NCBI GenBank assembly: GCA_021108215.1
Contig: JAIORK010000032.1
Coordinates: forward strand, 62,001-126,000
DNA: 64,000 nucleotides
Reading direction: 5' to 3'
Source: a bacterium
GTDB taxonomy: Bacteria; Oederibacteriota; JAAXVQ01; JAUVAV01
Within the stretch, counting starts at the first letter, position 1; each line of letters begins with the position of its first letter. Of the stretch, positions 9,966 to 18,642 are shown one piece after another. The notes under the pieces were generated by a model, which worked only from the letters and a program-made list of their open reading frames with translations, searched no databases and was not told the DNA's origin. Both the position numbers and the translations under genes were made by a program.

Positions 9966-10202
9966 GTGAAAGAAAAAAATATTGAGAAAAAATATCATGA
10001 TACATTTGAGAAATTCAAGCAATATAGTCAAGAAAATATTGGATTTTGGTATGCGCGCGATTTGCAAATAATTCTTGAATATAGTAGTTGGGATAAATTT
10101 AAGCGTGTTATTCAAAAAGCTATAGTTGTTTGCGAAACAGCAGGACAGCTAAGTAATGACCATTTTTCCCAAGTGGGAAAAATGGTCGGGCTTGGCTCCT
10201 AG
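9966..10202 (+). pseudogene. DinD-like N-terminal fragment
   Basis: A GTG start at 9966, behind AAAGGAGG, opens a 78-aa frame. Residues such as FWYARDLQIILEYSSWDKF, then AIVVCETAG, then NDHFSQVGKMVGLGS match the first third of DNA-damage-inducible protein D. The frame stops right after the GLGS position, where intact DinD proteins (about 270-280 aa) continue. A 30-bp palindrome covers the DHFSQVGKMV codons. I read this as a truncated dinD, although a short stand-alone protein cannot be excluded because its ribosome site is intact. Confidence 0.7.
10158..10187 (+). repeat. 30-bp perfect palindrome inside DinD fragment
   Basis: Arms GACCATTTTTCCCA and TGGGAAAAATGGTC pair perfectly around AG. 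Because it is self-complementary, both strands encode DHFS-x-x-GKMV. Confidence 0.9.
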
Positions 10203-10385
10203 TACGGGACGTAGTTCGGTAATACGGTAATAAAAATTTTTCAGAGGACATGTCTGGTTTTTAAAAAAGGCATGTCCTTTTTTTATTTGTATCTGTAGCA
10301 GATGTGTATCTCCGGTTGGCAATGAGTTGTCCAAAAGAAAATAACTGAAATAATTTGCAAGGAAATATGAAAAATTCTGTCTAAC
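10203..10385 (+). repeat. Duplicated intergenic block, copy 2
   Basis: This is the second copy of the segment at 9720. It begins with the same GGGACGTAGTTCGG motif, has the same terminator hairpin, and the same TTTGCAAGGAAAT leader. Past its end the sequence changes to a stem bounded by GTAGGGAACGATC and GACCGTTCCCTAC (10392-10440), which recurs upstream of the gene at 11910. Confidence 0.8.
10245..10284 (+). terminator. Rho-independent terminator after DinD fragment
   Basis: The AGGACATG/CATGTCCT stem of the duplicated block is followed by seven T residues. Confidence 0.8.
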
Positions 10386-10465
10386 TGTGCAGTAGGGAAC
10401 GATCATCCGGTATTCGCCAGGCAAGCTGACCGTTCCCTACAATAGCGCAAGGAGGGATAAAAAAG

Positions 10466-10576
10466 ATGTCAACAGGTATTGCGGTTAGAGGGAAGGAAAT
10501 TAGGAAGACGCTCTATAAGAACGAGCGGTGGTTTTCGGTGATGGATGTTGCAGGGAGTTTGGTCTATGGGGAGTAG
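10466..10576 (+). pseudogene. Bro-N remnant, 36 codons
   Basis: Starting at an ATG behind AAGGAGGG, the frame reads MSTGIAVRGKEIRKTLY, then KNERWFSVMDVAGSLV, and stops at 10574-10576. This mirrors the first 30 residues of the Bro-N protein at 8832 (IAIFKGEKIRKTIYKNEWWFSVVDI). The rest has been replaced by the DUF1016 gene, which begins inside it in another frame. It may now act only as a translated leader of that gene. Confidence 0.75.
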
Positions 10577-11648
10577 AAAAATAATTCGTATTAACAAATT
10601 TGGGCAACAGCCTGTTGCCAAGAAGAATCAGACGGATTTATTCAATGAGATTCGCAACTTGATTACGGAAGCCAAACAGTCGGTTGTAGTTACTGTTAAT
10701 GCTGCTCAAACAATGCTTTATTGGCATATTGGTAAACGTATCAACCGTGAAGTGTTAAAGGGTAAACGCGCGGAATACGGTAAACAAATTTTGAACTCAT
10801 TGTCCTCAAAATTGAGTGTTGAGTTTGGCAAAGGTTTTTCTGAAAAAAGTCTGAGAAGAATGCTTCAATTTTCAGAGGCTTTCCCCAAAAAGCAGATTGT
10901 CGCATCACTGCTGCGACAATTGAGCTGGACTCATTTCACCTTGCTTATTCCAATAAAAAATGAGCTTCAAAGGAACTTTTATACCCAGATGTGCAGAGTT
11001 GAAGGCTGGACCATACGCGTCTTACGCCAAAAGGTTGATTCTATGTTGTTTGAGCGGACTGTTATTTCCAAAAAATCGGATAAGCTTATTAGGCAGGAAC
11101 TCTCCTCATTGGCGAAAGAAAATAAAGTTACTCCGGCATTGGTAATGAAAGATCCTTATCTGCTGGATTTTCTCGATTTGAAGGAAACATTTAGTGAAAA
11201 AGATCTGGAGCAGATTATTCTAAACGAATTAAAGCAGTTTATTCTTGAACTTGGTTCAGGTTTTGCATTTGTAGAACGACAAAAACGAATGATTATTGAT
11301 AAGGAAGATCATTATCTGGATTTATTATTTTATCATCGGCGGTTGAAACGGTTGATTGCGATTGAACTTAAGCTTGGTAAATTTAAGGCGGCTTATAAAG
11401 GTCAGATGGAACTGTATCTGCGTTGGTTAGCTAGACATGAAACCACGAAAGATGAAAAACCGCCACTTGGTATCATTCTTTGTGCCGAAGGAAAACAGGA
11501 ATCTATCGAACTCCTGGAATTGGGCAAGTCCGGTATTCATGTTGCGGAGTACCTAACCGAATTGCCACCTCGGAAACTTCTTGAACAAAAATTACATAGT
11601 GCTATTGAACAGGCCAAATCAAGGCCAAATCAAGGACAAATGCATTAG
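10566..11648 (+). CDS. DUF1016 / YhcG-family PDDEXK nuclease protein
   Basis: This 360-aa protein has an N-terminal DUF1016_N helical domain (LFNEIRNLITEAKQSV ... MLYWHIGKRI, then FSEKSLRRMLQFSEAFP and LSWTHFTLLIPI). The C-terminal PDDEXK nuclease-like domain shows DLLFYHRRLKRLIAIELKLG, with the Asp and the Glu-x-Lys of the fold, then KGQMELYLRWL. YhcG-type proteins are common in mobile and defence-associated loci, but their target is not established. I prefer the ATG at 10566 (AGGGAG at 10551-10556) over the one at 10545. All motifs look intact. Confidence 0.85.
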   Translation: MGSRKIIRINKFGQQPVAKKNQTDLFNEIRNLITEAKQSVVVTVNAAQTMLYWHIGKRINREVLKGKRAEYGKQILNSLSSKLSVEFGKGFSEKSLRRMLQFSEAFPKKQIVASLLRQLSWTHFTLLIPIKNELQRNFYTQMCRVEGWTIRVLRQKVDSMLFERTVISKKSDKLIRQELSSLAKENKVTPALVMKDPYLLDFLDLKETFSEKDLEQIILNELKQFILELGSGFAFVERQKRMIIDKEDHYLDLLFYHRRLKRLIAIELKLGKFKAAYKGQMELYLRWLARHETTKDEKPPLGIILCAEGKQESIELLELGKSGIHVAEYLTELPPRKLLEQKLHSAIEQAKSRPNQGQMH

Positions 11649-11909
11649 CAGATGATGAGGGGTAGATGAAGCCGTTACAAAGTGTACGGTTTTAATCGGT
11701 GGGCGATAACCAGAGGGTGGGGACAAATTGTCACCATCCTTTTATTGTGATGTATATTCATCAAGAGAGGAACGATTTGTATCTAAAATATTCTGCAAGA
11801 AAACAGCTGTGTTTCGGTCTCACTGTGCAGTAGGGAACGATCACCCGGCCCGGCATTCGCCAGGCAAGCTGACCATTCCCTACAATAGCGCAAGGAGGAA
11901 TTAGAATAA
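11649..11909 (+). repeat. Leader stem-loop segment shared with 10386-10454
   Basis: The right part (about 11822-11897) repeats the sequence found at 10386-10457. It starts TGTGCAGTAGGGAACGATCA, contains CGCCAGGCAAGCTGACC, and ends CCCTACAATAGCGCAAGGAGG, which supplies the ribosome site of the next gene. GTAGGGAACGATC and GACCATTCCCTAC form the stem. The left part holds nothing that I recognise. Confidence 0.7.
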
Positions 11910-12383
11910 ATGACAGCGCGATATAGTGAACTACTTGGACAGATCAAACAGCGAATTAAACAAGGACAGACGCGTGCTGTATTTTCTGCAAATGCAGAAA
12001 TGATCACCATGTATTGGGATATTGGTCATATGCTGAATGAACGCCAGAAAATTAAGGGCTGGGGAGCAGGCGTTATTCCCCGCCTGGCACGAGATATTCG
12101 GAATGAATTGCCGGAAATCAAAGGGTTTTCTGAGAGGAATATCGGATATATGATTAGATTTGCCCGGGAGTATGGATCGGCGCCAATTTTGCAACAACCT
12201 GTTGCAAAATTACGGTTGGGGAAAATTATGGATACGATAAAAGTGCCACAGCTTGTGGCACAAATACCCTGGGGGCATAACGTCCTGCTTATGGAAAAAG
12301 TGAAAGATATTGAAAATAGATTTTGGTACATACAGCAAAGTATTGTGTGGGGTTGGAGGGAAATTAATGAGCGTGTTTTTTAA
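11910..12383 (+). pseudogene. Truncated DUF1016 protein lacking the nuclease domain
   Basis: This 157-aa frame carries most of a DUF1016_N domain: LLGQIKQRIKQGQTRAV, then EMITMYWDIGHMLNERQ, GFSERNIGYMIRFAREY and QIPWGHNVLLMEKVKD, ending WYIQQSIVWGWREINERVF. Intact relatives continue with another 180-200 residues that include the PDDEXK domain, which is missing here. The stop lies 17 bp inside the next DUF1016 remnant. It has its own AAGGAGG site, so a short protein could still be made. Confidence 0.7.
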
Positions 12384-12741
12384 AGAAATCAGAAGTATTG
12401 TTGAAAACGCCCGCCGAAAAGTTTATACAGCAGTGAATTTTCCATGGTAGAAGCGTACTGGCAAATAGGCCGACGTATAGTCAAAGAAGAACAAAAGGGT
12501 AGTACCCGGGCAGCATATGGGAAGAAAGTGATTAGCAGATTGTCTAAAGAATTTGTTTCCTAATGAGAAAAAATTCTACGCACTGCGTAGAGAATTGACC
12601 TGGACCCACTATCGAATGATTATGCGGGTGGGAAATTCCAGAGCAAGGGACTATTATATCCGGGAAGCAACGGAATGCAACTGGAGTACCCGGCAGCTCG
12701 AGGACTATAAATCATGGAGCATGATGTGCATGATCCTGTGA
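12367..12741 (+). pseudogene. Frameshifted DUF1016 (YhcG) remnant
   Basis: The pieces of another YhcG-type N-terminal domain are spread over frames. MSVFFKEIRSIVENARRKVY starts at 12367. After a frameshift comes MVEAYWQIGRRIVKEEQKG, then AAYGKKVISRLSKEF. After a deletion and frame change comes RELTWTHYRMIMRVGN, then YYIREATECNWSTRQLE. No frame spans them, and the C-terminal nuclease domain is absent. Confidence 0.85.
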
Positions 12742-13040
12742 TATTGCTACCCCAAAGAGAGTAGGGAAAATTGAAATTGTAGAATTTAATCTATAATTTA
12801 GCTAATAATAGTTATCCCGTAGAGGATAACTAAGCTGTGTAGACAAACCTTCTTACTGGTCATGATATTGGAAAATTGGTAGAAATTCACAAAGTGTCCC
12901 ACACTAAATTCATACAAAAATTTAATTGAAATTAAAAGAGTTATGTGCCATGCGTAGAGTGTGCCTCCAGAAATGCATGAAAATAGGTTGAGAGGTGCTA
13001 TTGGGTGATCAAATATATGTTTTAACAAAGCTGTACCAGC
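12742..13040. other. Gene-free AT-rich stretch
   Basis: Nothing here supports a gene. One small hairpin (GTTATCC/GGATAAC, about 12810-12829) is visible. The stretch joins the end of the plus-strand remnants to the 3' end of the minus-strand glycan operon. Confidence 0.5.
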
Positions 13041-13068
13041 GTAGGGAACAGGCATGCCTGTTCCCTAC
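13041..13068 (+). repeat. 28-bp perfect palindrome (REP-like)
   Basis: GTAGGGAACAGGCA is followed directly by its exact complement. It lies 10 bp past the stop of the minus-strand operon and could form a bidirectional hairpin between convergent units. Related palindromes occur at 30648, 31800 and 49193. Confidence 0.85.
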
Positions 13069-13077
13069 AATATCTAA

Positions 13078-14904
13078 TCATCCCACAGCCAAGGTTGCTA
13101 ACTGGTCTTTGACTGCTGTCAGGAAAGCCGGATCGGGATTGTGTTGAGCCAGACTTTCCTGAATAACCGTTTTACAGGCATCCAGCGACTGGCTGCCTGT
13201 GGCCAGGGGAAGCATCTTTTTTAGGGCCTGGGTGCTGGGGAAAATCATAAATGCCAGCTGGTACGCCATCATGGCCAGGGATTGCCGCTGGGTCTGGTGC
13301 AAGGCATTGCCGATGTTCAAAAACAGGGCGGCCAGGTCTTCCAGTCCTTGCAGCACCAGATCGCTCTCTAAGCCGAGTTCACGCAATAAGGTCTCGCATT
13401 CTTTGACCAGCTTGTCCAAATTATTTTGTTGAAAGTAAATTTCACACAGCCCCAGTTTGGTATCCAGCATGTCCGGGTCCATGAGTTTGGCCCGGTTAAA
13501 ACAACTGATGGCTTGTAAATAGTCTTTTTTCAAAAGCGAGAGATGACCCAGATTGGTGAGCGCTTCGACCCGGTCAGGGTTGATATCCAAGGCAGTCCTG
13601 AATGCCTGTTCCGCATCTTCAAAGCGGTTGGCTTTGCGCAGTGCCAATCCCAGGTTGGAATAGTTGGCATCGGTCCGGCCGTCTTTTTCATCGATGGCTT
13701 GCTGGAAATAATCCGCAGCCAGGGGATACGCGTTTTGATTGAGCTGGAGCAGGCCCAGCTCCTGTAAAATACGGTAGCGGTAGGTTGGAGATGCCAATGC
13801 CGCTTCAAACGATAAGCGTGCCTGTTCAATTTTACCGGTTTTTTGATAAGCCTGTCCCAGCAGGAAGCCACGCTGAAAGTTGATGACATCTAAGTTAAGC
13901 GGCATGAAGCCTGCGGAAAAGGTTGTGTCCTGACATTGCTTGAGTTCGGTGATCGCAGCTGCATATTTTTCTGCCTCAAAATAGGCAGTGCCGAGGTAAT
14001 AGTGAATGAGTCCATTGTCCGGATAATCCGGTAAAAGTGACTGATAGACCTGCTGGGCGGAATCATCCAATCCAATATCCGAGCAATAGCGTCCCATCAG
14101 CAGGGAGGTTTCCAGGAAAAATTGTGGGTGCTGCTGCTTGACCACCGGGTTATCCACCACTTGCTGCATGGCGGTGATCGCCTCTTCGTACCGCTCCAGG
14201 TTTGCCAATGTGCGGCCCAACTGGAAGCGCATAACAAAATCTTCAGGTTTTTTTTCCAAAACGCGCTCAATGATTGCCAGATTGCGTTTGGATTTTCGGA
14301 TCAGGTCTGTTTGCTGTTCATTGCCGATATGCCGGATGGTGATGGGACGCTGCTCGCAGATGATGCCGGATTTTTTTAGATTGTTGGATATTTGTTCGTG
14401 GATCTGCCACTCAAATCGTGCCGTGGGAATATTGGGGAAAAGCCGGAGCTGATAAAAAGTAAGATCACCGCTCATCCGGGCAGCCTCACTATGGACAACC
14501 AGATAGTAGGCATGGTCCTGTCGTTGCGGAAGTGAGGTTTTGAGCTGTTTGAGTTTTTGTATCTCAGCCGGATTGACGCGGTCATCCGCATCCAACCAGA
14601 GAATATATCTGCCGCGCGCATGCCGGATAGATTCATTGCGTGCGGCACTAAAGTCATCGCACCAGGTAAAATCGAAAACCCTGGCACCCGCGTTTTTTGC
14701 GATAGTACGGGTATCATCTGTGGACCCGGTATCAACCACAATGATTTCATCCACAGCATCCTGCACAGATTGCAGACAGCCGGCAAGATTTTGGGATTCG
14801 TTTTTTACAATCATACATAAGGAGAGCAATGGTGTTGCGTCACCATTTGTGGCGGCCAGGCGGCGGTGCTGTTTTTTTGTGCGCTGCTTACTTCTGCTTT
14901 TCAT
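13078..14904 (-). CDS. Family 2 glycosyltransferase with TPR repeats
   Basis: This 608-aa protein begins with a basic tail. A GT2 domain (about residues 25-250) follows with LSLCMIVKNE, IIVVDTGSTDDT and the LDADD metal/nucleotide-sugar motif. The rest (about 210-520) is a string of TPR-like helices, for example NYSNLGLALRKANRFEDAE and EALTNLGHLSLLKKDY. GT2-TPR proteins often transfer sugars to proteins or cell-surface glycans; the substrate here is unknown. The ATG is preceded by AAGGAGG. It is the last gene of a three-gene operon, 12 bp after the multidomain glycosyltransferase. Confidence 0.88.
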   Translation of the reverse strand: MKSRSKQRTKKQHRRLAATNGDATPLLSLCMIVKNESQNLAGCLQSVQDAVDEIIVVDTGSTDDTRTIAKNAGARVFDFTWCDDFSAARNESIRHARGRYILWLDADDRVNPAEIQKLKQLKTSLPQRQDHAYYLVVHSEAARMSGDLTFYQLRLFPNIPTARFEWQIHEQISNNLKKSGIICEQRPITIRHIGNEQQTDLIRKSKRNLAIIERVLEKKPEDFVMRFQLGRTLANLERYEEAITAMQQVVDNPVVKQQHPQFFLETSLLMGRYCSDIGLDDSAQQVYQSLLPDYPDNGLIHYYLGTAYFEAEKYAAAITELKQCQDTTFSAGFMPLNLDVINFQRGFLLGQAYQKTGKIEQARLSFEAALASPTYRYRILQELGLLQLNQNAYPLAADYFQQAIDEKDGRTDANYSNLGLALRKANRFEDAEQAFRTALDINPDRVEALTNLGHLSLLKKDYLQAISCFNRAKLMDPDMLDTKLGLCEIYFQQNNLDKLVKECETLLRELGLESDLVLQGLEDLAALFLNIGNALHQTQRQSLAMMAYQLAFMIFPSTQALKKMLPLATGSQSLDACKTVIQESLAQHNPDPAFLTAVKDQLATLAVG

Positions 14905-14916
14905 GATGAATCCTCC

Positions 14917-17900
14917 TTAGACCAAGGGACAAAAATGTTCCTGCTTTAATCCGTTTTTGATGGTTTTTTTCATACTGTAAGTATAGCCGTAAGGCAGATC
15001 GGACGGTATCCGCCACTTCCGTTTGAAAATTTCCCAGTTTTGACGCAAACTGGCTTGGTAATCAATTTTGGTATCAACAAAAGTCCGGCTTCCAAAATGA
15101 TGAACATAACAATCTTCAGCAATCCAGGATGAGAAACCCGCAATGGCGGCACGAAGCGTAAAGTCATCATCCTCAAAATTACCCAATCCAAAACGGTGAT
15201 CCAATCCACCAATGGTGTCAATGACATCACGCTTCATGAGCATGCAAAATCCCACCAAACGCCAATAGGGATGCGCTTGACCGGTATGCTCTGCACCATA
15301 GGAGGTAGAAAAAGCATCCAATCCTTCCAGTGAATCAAGATGATACTCCGGCTTTGGGACATGCTGCGGGGCGGAAGCATAATTGGTCATGGGGCCGACG
15401 ATCCCGATGTTGGGATCATGTTTGAGGGTACGCCGAAGTTTTTCCAGCCAATCCGGCGTCACCACAATGTCATTATTCATCAGCAAGAGCAGCGGTCCTT
15501 TGGCCTGGGAAATACCCTGGTTGTTGCCTTTGGCGAAACCGGCATTTTCCGTATTTTTAATAATATGAATACGTTGACAAGTGTCCGGTGCCTGGAGTTT
15601 ACCAAGATAGTCCAAAGTCTTATCTGTTGAGCAATTATCTACGAAAAGTAATTCATAAGGTGATCTGGTATGGCGAAAGATACTCTCAATACATTTTTGT
15701 GTATAGGTTAATTGGTTGTGGGTCAGGATGATGATACTCACCAGTTCGGCATGCACGTTATTGTGTGCCGACATATCCGGGAGTTGAGATGCCATCTGTG
15801 CTGCAATCGTGCGATAGCTGTAATGGGTCTCTAAAAAATCCCGCCCCTGGTGAGCGAGTTTGGTCCAGAGGGTTTCATCGGTGTACAGCCGGACCACAGC
15901 ATCGGCAAATGTTTGGGCGGTATCAGCCTGCATAACGTTTTGTTCATGCGTCAGGCCGATGCCTTCACAACCAATGGCGGTCGTTACCACCGGCAGACCG
16001 CGGCTCAAGGCTTCACACACTTTACCTTTCATACCGGCACCGAAGCGCAGCGGCGCCACCGAGACCCGGGCTGCATCCAGATAAGGCGCGGTTTCCAGGA
16101 CGTACCCGGTGACTTTGATACCCGGTCCGGCAAGTTGCCGGATGTTTTCGGGCGGGTTGGCACCTACAATTGTCATCGAAATATCGGGAATGGTTTTTTT
16201 TATTTTAGGCAGTACATCGCGGCAGAAAAAATGCATGGCATCAGCATTGGGCGGATGATTGAAGTTGGCCACAAACACAAGTCCCTGACGCTGCATGAAT
16301 TCCGGAAAATCAGGCAGGGTCTCATGAATCAACGGAATGATGAGGGTCTCTTTGCCGGGTAAATGGTTATGAACAATCGTGGCATCTGCCGGAGTGACCA
16401 TGATCAAAGTATCCGCTTTTGCATAAATGGCAAGTTCGCGATTTTGGGTTTCCTTGGCTTTTTTACGCAATGCAGTATCTTGAAGTATTTCCGCCTGACG
16501 GGTTTCACGGAGAAAATGGACATCCACCGTATCGATTAGTATTTGGGTATTTGGTGAATATTGGCGGATTTCCGGCAGGTATTGTTCGGCAATCTCATAA
16601 AAAGAGAGCCAGGCAATCGCAAAAAATGTTTCGCGTAAAATCGTTTCCAGGGAAATACGCGCGGCTGTCACCGGGTGCCCCAGGGATGCCATTTTGTCAG
16701 GATCAGTTGCAAAAACAGTAATGCCCATTGCTTCCAATTCGCGCTTATAGCTCTCCTGGCGGATACCATTGCGTGCAATATAGGTGATTGGGTAATGCTG
16801 TTCCCGCATGATTTTGAGAATATTAAACAAGCGCATGGCCCCGGCGGAGCGGTCATACGCCGGCAGCAGCGGATCAATGACGAGAATATGCGGGTGATCC
16901 GTGGTGTTGGCAGTCTTCGCGGGACTGTTTATTGTCTTAAGACCTCTTTTTTGGCGGTCAGCGGAGGCAGGGATTTTTCCGGAAAGATTGGGATTGGTTT
17001 CATGCCGGCTTAGCACGGATTGCCATTTTTCTAAAAAAGCATCGCGGTTTTTTACCTGATAAGATTTAAGTCCGCTTTTAAGATCTGTGCCGGCGGTAAT
17101 CCCTTCATAGTGGAGTACGACGGCCTGGGGACAATAAACCACCTTATAACCGAGCGCACGGATGCCGAAACACAGGTCCACGTCTTCGTAATAAGCAGGT
17201 ACGTAGCGTGTATCAAAACCATTGAGTTGGGTAAAAAGGTCTTGCCGCACCAGCAGACAAGCTCCGCTGCAGTAATCCACCTCAATGGTCTGATTGTAAA
17301 TTTCTTTTTGAGGATCGTCATGGCGCCCGAAATTCCAGCCGTGTCCATCTGAGAAAATAATTCCGCCGGCCTCCTGGAGCCGTCCATTGGGATAAACCAG
17401 TTTGCCGCCCGCCGCGCCGATAGTGGCATCGCCTTCCATCAGCAGCAGCATCTCTTCCAACCATCCGGCTTGGGGCTCAGTGTCATTGTTGAGGAAGAGC
17501 AGGTACTTGCTTTGTGATTTTTCAGCGCCTTGATTGCAGGCAATCACAAAGCCCAGGTTCTCCCGGTTGGTGACAAGGGTGACATCACCTGCCAATTGTT
17601 TGAGCAATTCAGGTGTACGATCTGTAGAAGCATTGTCCACGATGATACCGTTGTACAATTCCGGCGGTGTGGTTTGGCTGAGGCATTCAATACACTGCCG
17701 GGTATAGTCAACCTGGTTAAAGACCGGAATTACAATGCTCACTGCATTTTGCGGCAGGGCTTGCAACCGTGTTTGGTTTTCTAAGCGGTAGATCACCGCA
17801 TCGCGGGTCCTTAGGTGCGCAGCCAGTTGTTTGATGGTCTGTTCTTTTTCATAGACCGATTGTCCAAGTTGGTTGAGCTGCTGTTGGTGGCTGGCAGACC

Positions 17901-18642
17901 ACTGGTCTGAGATGTCAAGCAGCGCGGAGGTGTTGGTTGGCAAGTTGATCTCCTGATCGGAACACAACGCGATATCGTAGACCTCATGCAGCGGCGCTTG
18001 GGTCGGCACAAAGGCCGCTTGCGTGAAATCGAGGCGGAATTCCTGATAGGCTGCTACCGGGTGTTCAAGGTCCCATAGATAGGAAACCGGCGCGACGCGC
18101 TGTCCCAAAAGGCGGATATGTGAAAAACCGGTATGCAAAAATGTTTTAAACTCATCCGGATAAAATTCGCGAAGATGGTATTCGTTTTTGTAAAGAGGAT
18201 CATCGCTGTAGACTTTTTTATTGGGTGTTGAAACGAGGAAAAGCCCCCCGGGTTTGAGCAGGCGTTTTACTTCTTTCAAAAATGCGTGTTGTACTTCCCC
18301 GGAAACATGCTCAATGGTTTCAAAAGAAATCACGACATCAAAGGTATGGTCGGTTTTCAGTGGAATTGCCGCAACACTTCCGGTTTTAAATTCCAGATTT
18401 TTTTGGGGATACTTTTCCTGTGCATAGGCAATCGCCTCATGACTGATATCAATGCCAATAACCGAGTGGGCGTACTGGGACAGCAGGAAACTTCCGTACC
18501 CTTCACCGCAGGCACAATCGAGTACTTTTTTTCCCGCAATAAATTGGGTGGAAAATAAATACCGGTGCCAGTGTTCATAGCATATTTGCGGCGAGGTATG
18601 GGAAGTCACAAAACGTTCGCCGGTGAAATCAAGATCAGGCAT
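14917..18642 (-). CDS. Fused methyltransferase - GT2 - GT4 - GT2 protein
   Basis: This 1241-aa cytoplasmic protein has four domains. Residues about 20-190 are a class I SAM methyltransferase (VLDCACGEGYGSFLL, then FDVVISFETIEHV). Residues about 300-540 are a GT2 domain (VSIVIPVFNQ, IIVDNASTDRTPEL, FLNNDTEP). Residues about 590-930 are a GT-B/GT4-like domain (HILVIDPLLPAYDRSAGAMR ... APLRFGAGMKGKVCEALSRG). Residues about 945-1215 are a second GT2 (VSIIILTHNQ, LLMNNDIVVTPDWLE). A coiled segment lies between the first two. I chose the ATG at 18642, behind GGAGG, giving an 8-bp overlap with the upstream gene; an ATG 13 codons earlier lacks a clear ribosome site. It probably adds a short, partly methylated glycan. 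Flagellin is a possible but unproven target. Confidence 0.88.
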   Translation of the reverse strand: MPDLDFTGERFVTSHTSPQICYEHWHRYLFSTQFIAGKKVLDCACGEGYGSFLLSQYAHSVIGIDISHEAIAYAQEKYPQKNLEFKTGSVAAIPLKTDHTFDVVISFETIEHVSGEVQHAFLKEVKRLLKPGGLFLVSTPNKKVYSDDPLYKNEYHLREFYPDEFKTFLHTGFSHIRLLGQRVAPVSYLWDLEHPVAAYQEFRLDFTQAAFVPTQAPLHEVYDIALCSDQEINLPTNTSALLDISDQWSASHQQQLNQLGQSVYEKEQTIKQLAAHLRTRDAVIYRLENQTRLQALPQNAVSIVIPVFNQVDYTRQCIECLSQTTPPELYNGIIVDNASTDRTPELLKQLAGDVTLVTNRENLGFVIACNQGAEKSQSKYLLFLNNDTEPQAGWLEEMLLLMEGDATIGAAGGKLVYPNGRLQEAGGIIFSDGHGWNFGRHDDPQKEIYNQTIEVDYCSGACLLVRQDLFTQLNGFDTRYVPAYYEDVDLCFGIRALGYKVVYCPQAVVLHYEGITAGTDLKSGLKSYQVKNRDAFLEKWQSVLSRHETNPNLSGKIPASADRQKRGLKTINSPAKTANTTDHPHILVIDPLLPAYDRSAGAMRLFNILKIMREQHYPITYIARNGIRQESYKRELEAMGITVFATDPDKMASLGHPVTAARISLETILRETFFAIAWLSFYEIAEQYLPEIRQYSPNTQILIDTVDVHFLRETRQAEILQDTALRKKAKETQNRELAIYAKADTLIMVTPADATIVHNHLPGKETLIIPLIHETLPDFPEFMQRQGLVFVANFNHPPNADAMHFFCRDVLPKIKKTIPDISMTIVGANPPENIRQLAGPGIKVTGYVLETAPYLDAARVSVAPLRFGAGMKGKVCEALSRGLPVVTTAIGCEGIGLTHEQNVMQADTAQTFADAVVRLYTDETLWTKLAHQGRDFLETHYSYRTIAAQMASQLPDMSAHNNVHAELVSIIILTHNQLTYTQKCIESIFRHTRSPYELLFVDNCSTDKTLDYLGKLQAPDTCQRIHIIKNTENAGFAKGNNQGISQAKGPLLLLMNNDIVVTPDWLEKLRRTLKHDPNIGIVGPMTNYASAPQHVPKPEYHLDSLEGLDAFSTSYGAEHTGQAHPYWRLVGFCMLMKRDVIDTIGGLDHRFGLGNFEDDDFTLRAAIAGFSSWIAEDCYVHHFGSRTFVDTKIDYQASLRQNWEIFKRKWRIPSDLPYGYTYSMKKTIKNGLKQEHFCPLV

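Noticed and set aside
9696-10115. Minus-strand 139-aa hydrophobic frame
   Set aside because: It lies over the duplicated intergenic block and the DinD remnant, has no start signal, and the copy at 10149-10424 is not consistent with a conserved protein.
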